From: Rhodocyclaceae bacterium
GTDB lineage: Bacteria > Pseudomonadota > Gammaproteobacteria > Burkholderiales > Rhodocyclaceae
Assembly (NCBI GenBank): GCA_027325905.1
Contig: DAIEEM010000117.1
Location: 1 to 5,762 of the forward strand
Length of the DNA: 5,762 nt
Direction of reading: 5' to 3'
Position numbers and translations under genes: made by a program. The number at the start of each line of letters is the position of its first letter. The first letter of the stretch is position 1. Below, piece by piece: positions 1 to 5,762 of the stretch. Under the pieces are notes generated by a model. It was not told the origin of the DNA and did not search any database. It saw only the letters and a list, made by a program, of their open reading frames with translations.

Positions 1-801
1 CGCGGCCATATCGCCGCCCGCCCGGCGCGCGACCTGACGCCGTTACCGACGGAGGACGTCCCCAAGGAACTCAGGCCGCTGATCGAGACGCTCAATCGAC
101 GGTTTGCGCTGCTCACCGAGTCGCTCTCCGGCCAGGAGCGCTTCCTCTCGGATGCCGCGCATCAACTCAAGACGCCGTTATCCGCCTTGAAGTCTCAACT
201 CGAACTCGCGACCAGCGATGCCGACGCGGCATCGCTCCAGCGGCGGCTTGCCCAAATGCTGGAGATGCTGAACCGCATCGCCCACCTCGCCCATCAATTG
301 CTGGCGCTCGCCCGCGCCGAGCCCAGCGCGGGCCTGACCATACCGCGGCAGGCGGTGCGACTCGACGAAGTCGCCGAGCATCTGGCCGACAGCCATCTCG
401 ACAAGGCCATCGAACGGAACATCGACCTGGGTTTCGAACTTGAGGCCGTCGAAATCAAGGGCGTTCTCTGGCTGCTGCGTGAACTGCTCGTCAATCTTGT
501 CGACAATGCCTTGGCTTACACGCCGGTCGGCGGACAGGTGACCGTGCGTTGCGGGAAGCGTGCCGGGCGGCCTTTCGTCGAGGTCGAAGACGACGGGCCG
601 GACATCGCCGAGGATCAGCGCAGGCGCATCTTCGACCGTTTTTACCGCGTACCCGGCTGCGGCGGCGACGGCTGCGGCCTCGGCCTCGCCATCGTCCACG
701 AAATCGCCGTCGGCCACGGCGCGAACGTGACCATCGGCAGCGGCGCTGGCGGCCGCGGCGCCCTCATCGCCGTCACATTCGCCGCGGACGCCGTCGGCTA
801 A
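1..801 (+). CDS. Sensor histidine kinase, C-terminal part (5' end outside window)
   Basis: This is the cytoplasmic half of a two-component sensor kinase, which autophosphorylates on His and passes the phosphate to a response regulator. Residue numbers refer to the 266-residue fragment. Residues 1-45 look like the end of a HAMP linker. The dimerisation/phosphoacceptor helix follows, with the H-box DAAHQLKTPL and the phospho-acceptor at His54 (bases 160-162). The ATPase domain has an N-box with Asn165 and Asn169, a G1 box at 197-202 and an F-box-like FDRFYR. Its G2 box GCGLGLAIV is at 224-232. The H-box and linker style resemble the TctE/QseC group, whose ligands include tricarboxylates, but the sensor domain is not visible, so no ligand is assigned. 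One oddity is that the G1 box reads DDGPDI where DxGxGI is usual. The response regulator is probably upstream, off the window. Family confidence is high; the specific role is unknown. Confidence 0.93.
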   Translation, partial: RGHIAARPARDLTPLPTEDVPKELRPLIETLNRRFALLTESLSGQERFLSDAAHQLKTPLSALKSQLELATSDADAASLQRRLAQMLEMLNRIAHLAHQLLALARAEPSAGLTIPRQAVRLDEVAEHLADSHLDKAIERNIDLGFELEAVEIKGVLWLLRELLVNLVDNALAYTPVGGQVTVRCGKRAGRPFVEVEDDGPDIAEDQRRRIFDRFYRVPGCGGDGCGLGLAIVHEIAVGHGANVTIGSGAGGRGALIAVTFAADAVG

Positions 802-1146
802 GGCCAAGTTTTCCCAGCGGCGTAACCGCGCGGGCCGGGCTCTGCCGAACACCGGCGGCGACAGGATCAAGCCGCTCATCGGTTTTCTTGGACGGCGCTT
901 GGCCCAAGGAACTGGCGCCAAACCTACCATTACTTTTCGGTTTAGATTCCGGCCCGGCGTATATAGCATCGCCGTATGGCACACACTTTCATGGTCCGTC
1001 CTCACCCGCTTGGCGTGGTCGTCTATGAACGACCCGAAGTGCGCGGCGAAGAATGTTGCGGCGTGCCCTACGAGGAATTGGTGCAACTCGCCGCGAACCT
1101 AGGCAAGTCGAAATCGGCGCCAAGTCAGGAACAATAACCGTGCCGG
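802..1146. other. Convergent intergenic gap with no confident gene
   Basis: This 345-base stretch separates the end of the kinase from the end of the convergent GGDEF gene. It contains one possible small gene, listed separately. Two short hairpins can be drawn: 842-847 with 853-858 (six pairs, one wobble), and 869-874 with 880-885 (six pairs, one wobble) followed by only one more T. Neither is a convincing intrinsic terminator. A TATATA stretch at 960-965 could be a -10 element, but no good -35 lies at 16-18 bases from it. I see no tRNA, repeat array or insertion sequence ends. The terminator for the minus-strand operon is also not obvious here. Confidence 0.6.
976..1137 (+). CDS. Possible small hypothetical protein, 53 aa
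   Basis: I do not recognise this reading frame. It starts at ATG 976, ten bases after an in-frame TAG, and ends at TAA 1135-1137, nine bases short of the convergent GGDEF gene's stop. The product is soluble-looking and mildly acidic in the middle, with an adjacent Cys pair (residues 27-28) in a GEECCGVPYEEL segment and a Lys/Ser/Gln-rich tail. A second Met at residue 6 is an alternative start. For coding: by hand count, G+C at codon positions one, two and three is 38, 22 and 33 of 53, the high-low-middle pattern typical of real genes in moderately GC-rich genomes. Against: there is no Shine-Dalgarno before either ATG, and 53 codons can stay open by chance at this GC. An upstream TATATA at 960-965 would give an almost leaderless transcript. 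Treat it as a candidate only. Confidence 0.4.
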   Translation: MAHTFMVRPHPLGVVVYERPEVRGEECCGVPYEELVQLAANLGKSKSAPSQEQ

Positions 1147-2007
1147 TCAGCCGCTGACGAAGCGATAGCAGTTCTTGCCGCTTTGTTTGGCCAAGTACAT
1201 CGCAGCATCGGAAATCTTGACCAACTGCTCGGCCGTTTCTCCGTGGTCGGGATAGAGGGCAATGCCGATGCTCGCGCTCACGGAACAGTTTTTCCCATTT
1301 TGTAAAAATGGTTTGGCAATTGCTTCGACAATGCTATTGACCACGCGATCGTTGCTGTGCAATGCATGTACGTTGCGGAGGATCACCGTAAACTCGTCGC
1401 CGCCCATGCGTGCCACGGTGTCCGATTCACGCACGCATGCCACGATTCGCTTGGCGGCTTCACGCAGCAGCGCATCGCCGGCATCGTGCCCGTACGTATC
1501 GTTGATAAGCTTGAAGCCGTCGAGATCGAGATAAAGGACGGCCAGCGATTCCTTGTCTCGGCGCGCCCCCGCTATGGCCTGATTGAGGCGATCGTAAAAC
1601 AGGATACGGTTGGGAAGTGCGGTAAGCGCATCATGGTGCGCGAGATGGGTAATTTGTTCATTTGTTTGCTTAAGGCGTGTAAGCAAATTCCAGAGGAAGT
1701 GGGCCTGGAAGCCACCGATGACATTCGCATTGCCCAGTTGAGCTTGGGCATAGGCGGTGACGCCGTCATCGCTCGTGAGATTGAAAGCAAGACAAGGGCG
1801 GCTCGCCGCGATTGCTTCGGCAAGATTGGTAAACGTCCGGATGCCGTGGTTCGCCGCGATTGTCAGGGCCGGCGCGTGCGGATTGGCGTCGATAATCCCG
1901 ACGATCTCAATCATCGGGTCGGAAATAAAAAGATCGAGCATCGCCGTACCGCCGCGCCCCGCACCAATAACAAGTACCCGTTGGTGGCCTTGGGATGTTT
2001 TTGCCAT
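1147..2007 (-). CDS. Diguanylate cyclase with N-terminal Rossmann domain, 286 aa
   Basis: The protein probably makes the second messenger c-di-GMP from two GTP. Residues 10-105 form a Rossmann-type domain: a beta strand runs into GAGRGG (Gly15, Gly17, Gly20), and a second strand ends in an acidic residue, Asp40, as in NAD-binding folds. A short helical linker (about 105-122) leads to a GGDEF domain (about 118-284). That domain has DALTALPNR, YLDLDGFK with metal ligand Asp161, Asn169, Asp178 and the signature GGDEF at 202-206. An inhibitory-site RESD (193-196) lies exactly five residues upstream of the signature. No signal peptide or membrane helix is seen, so it should be cytosolic. I chose ATG 2005-2007 because it lies 22 bases after gyrB and follows an AGAGA; a longer start at 2079 would run into gyrB. 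G+C is lower than in gyrB. The enzyme call is strong; the ligand of the Rossmann domain is inference. Confidence 0.93.
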   Translation of the reverse strand: MAKTSQGHQRVLVIGAGRGGTAMLDLFISDPMIEIVGIIDANPHAPALTIAANHGIRTFTNLAEAIAASRPCLAFNLTSDDGVTAYAQAQLGNANVIGGFQAHFLWNLLTRLKQTNEQITHLAHHDALTALPNRILFYDRLNQAIAGARRDKESLAVLYLDLDGFKLINDTYGHDAGDALLREAAKRIVACVRESDTVARMGGDEFTVILRNVHALHSNDRVVNSIVEAIAKPFLQNGKNCSVSASIGIALYPDHGETAEQLVKISDAAMYLAKQSGKNCYRFVSG

Positions 2008-2013
2008 TACGTA

Positions 2014-2018
2014 TCTCT
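2014..2018 (-). promoter_or_regulatory. Ribosome binding site of the GGDEF gene
   Basis: On the minus strand this reads AGAGA, six bases before the ATG at 2007. It is a weak Shine-Dalgarno, but it sits in the 22-base gap after gyrB and supports the start giving 286 residues over the longer in-frame ATG at 2079. Confidence 0.5.
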
Positions 2019-2029
2019 GTATGCCAATG

Positions 2030-5642
<3,613 letters not shown>

Positions 5643-5648
5643 TCTTAA

Positions 5649-5655
5649 ACCTCCT
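5649..5655 (-). promoter_or_regulatory. Strong Shine-Dalgarno of dnaN
   Basis: On the minus strand this reads AGGAGGT, extended to AAGGAGGT by base 5656, with a six-base TTAAGA spacer to the dnaN ATG. It is near-consensus and much stronger than the sites in front of gyrB and the GGDEF gene, so it fixes the dnaN start and suggests efficient translation of the clamp. Confidence 0.9.
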
Positions 5656-5762
5656 TGTAATAGTAAGCAGCAGGTAAAATTGTGAGCAAAGTGTTAAATT
5701 TCTTTTGTTTCATTCTGTTGCGGCAATGATAACCCTAAGGATGATGTCGCCTCCAGCTTGTG
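5656..5762 (-). other. AT-rich leader upstream of dnaN
   Basis: This is noncoding sequence, probably part of the dnaA-dnaN spacer, and clearly richer in A+T than the genes (for example the stretch 5671-5715). The three minus-strand frames are open only for short distances, and none ends in a recognisable DnaA C-terminus, so dnaA probably ends beyond the right edge. A dnaN promoter could lie here, but the best match (TTGCTC at 5684-5689 with TACTAT at 5660-5665, 18-base spacer) would start transcription inside the ribosome binding site, so I do not call one. No 9-mer close to the DnaA box TTATNCACA was found in this piece. Confidence 0.5.

Noticed and set aside
869..886. A hairpin followed by Ts, as a kinase terminator
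   Set aside because: The stem has only six pairs including a wobble, and three of the four Ts are partly used in the stem, leaving no real U tract.
977..992. A sigma-54-like element starting TGGCAC
   Set aside because: The -24 half matches, but the essential GC of the -12 half is replaced by CA, and the element would lie inside the small candidate gene.
178..1086. A 302-codon open frame on the minus strand, antisense to the kinase
   Set aside because: It is codon-aligned opposite the kinase, Ala/Gly/Asp-rich without motifs, and the sense strand has clear H, N, G1 and G2 boxes.
899..1102. A 67-codon open frame on the plus strand in the gap
   Set aside because: It overlaps the better-patterned 976-1137 frame, has no ribosome site, and its composition (Trp, Phe-Arg repeats) looks out of frame.
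5680..5762. DnaA boxes or an origin fragment beside dnaN
   Set aside because: The closest 9-mers (TTATCATTG on the minus strand, TGTGAGCAA on the plus strand) miss the consensus at three or more positions, so there is no support for an origin within the window.

Overview
The window looks like the origin-proximal replication operon of a Gram-negative, high-GC bacterium, most likely a betaproteobacterium. I favour something near the Rhodocyclales, but that is recollection of protein style and not a search. The pointers are a dnaN-gyrB pair with no recF between them, a long GyrB carrying the proteobacterial TOPRIM insertion, a DnaN ending in MPMRI, and a TctE/QseC-style sensor kinase.

Reading from the right edge on the minus strand: an AT-rich leader (5643-5762, no gene recognised) carries a very strong Shine-Dalgarno. 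It is followed by dnaN (5642-4539, sliding clamp), then after 19 bases gyrB (4519-2030, gyrase subunit B), then after 22 bases a small GGDEF protein (2007-1147). The three genes are closely spaced and co-directional, so cotranscription is likely. dnaA is expected just beyond the right edge but is not in view.

From the left edge on the plus strand, the C-terminal 266 residues of a membrane-type sensor histidine kinase end at 801. Its upstream half and its response regulator lie outside the window. The kinase and the replication operon converge on a 345-base gap (802-1146), which holds one possible 53-codon gene (976-1137) with a coding-like base pattern but no ribosome binding site.

The two housekeeping genes are ordinary: clamp and gyrase act together at the replication fork, one tethering the polymerase and the other removing positive supercoils. 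The most interesting item is the gene downstream of gyrB. Its GGDEF domain has all the visible catalytic and inhibitory residues of a working diguanylate cyclase, and it is fused to an N-terminal Rossmann fold of the NAD-binding type in place of a common PAS, GAF or receiver sensor. Its base composition is clearly lower in GC than gyrB. A second oddity is the kinase's ATP-binding G1 box, in which a nearly invariant glycine is aspartate.
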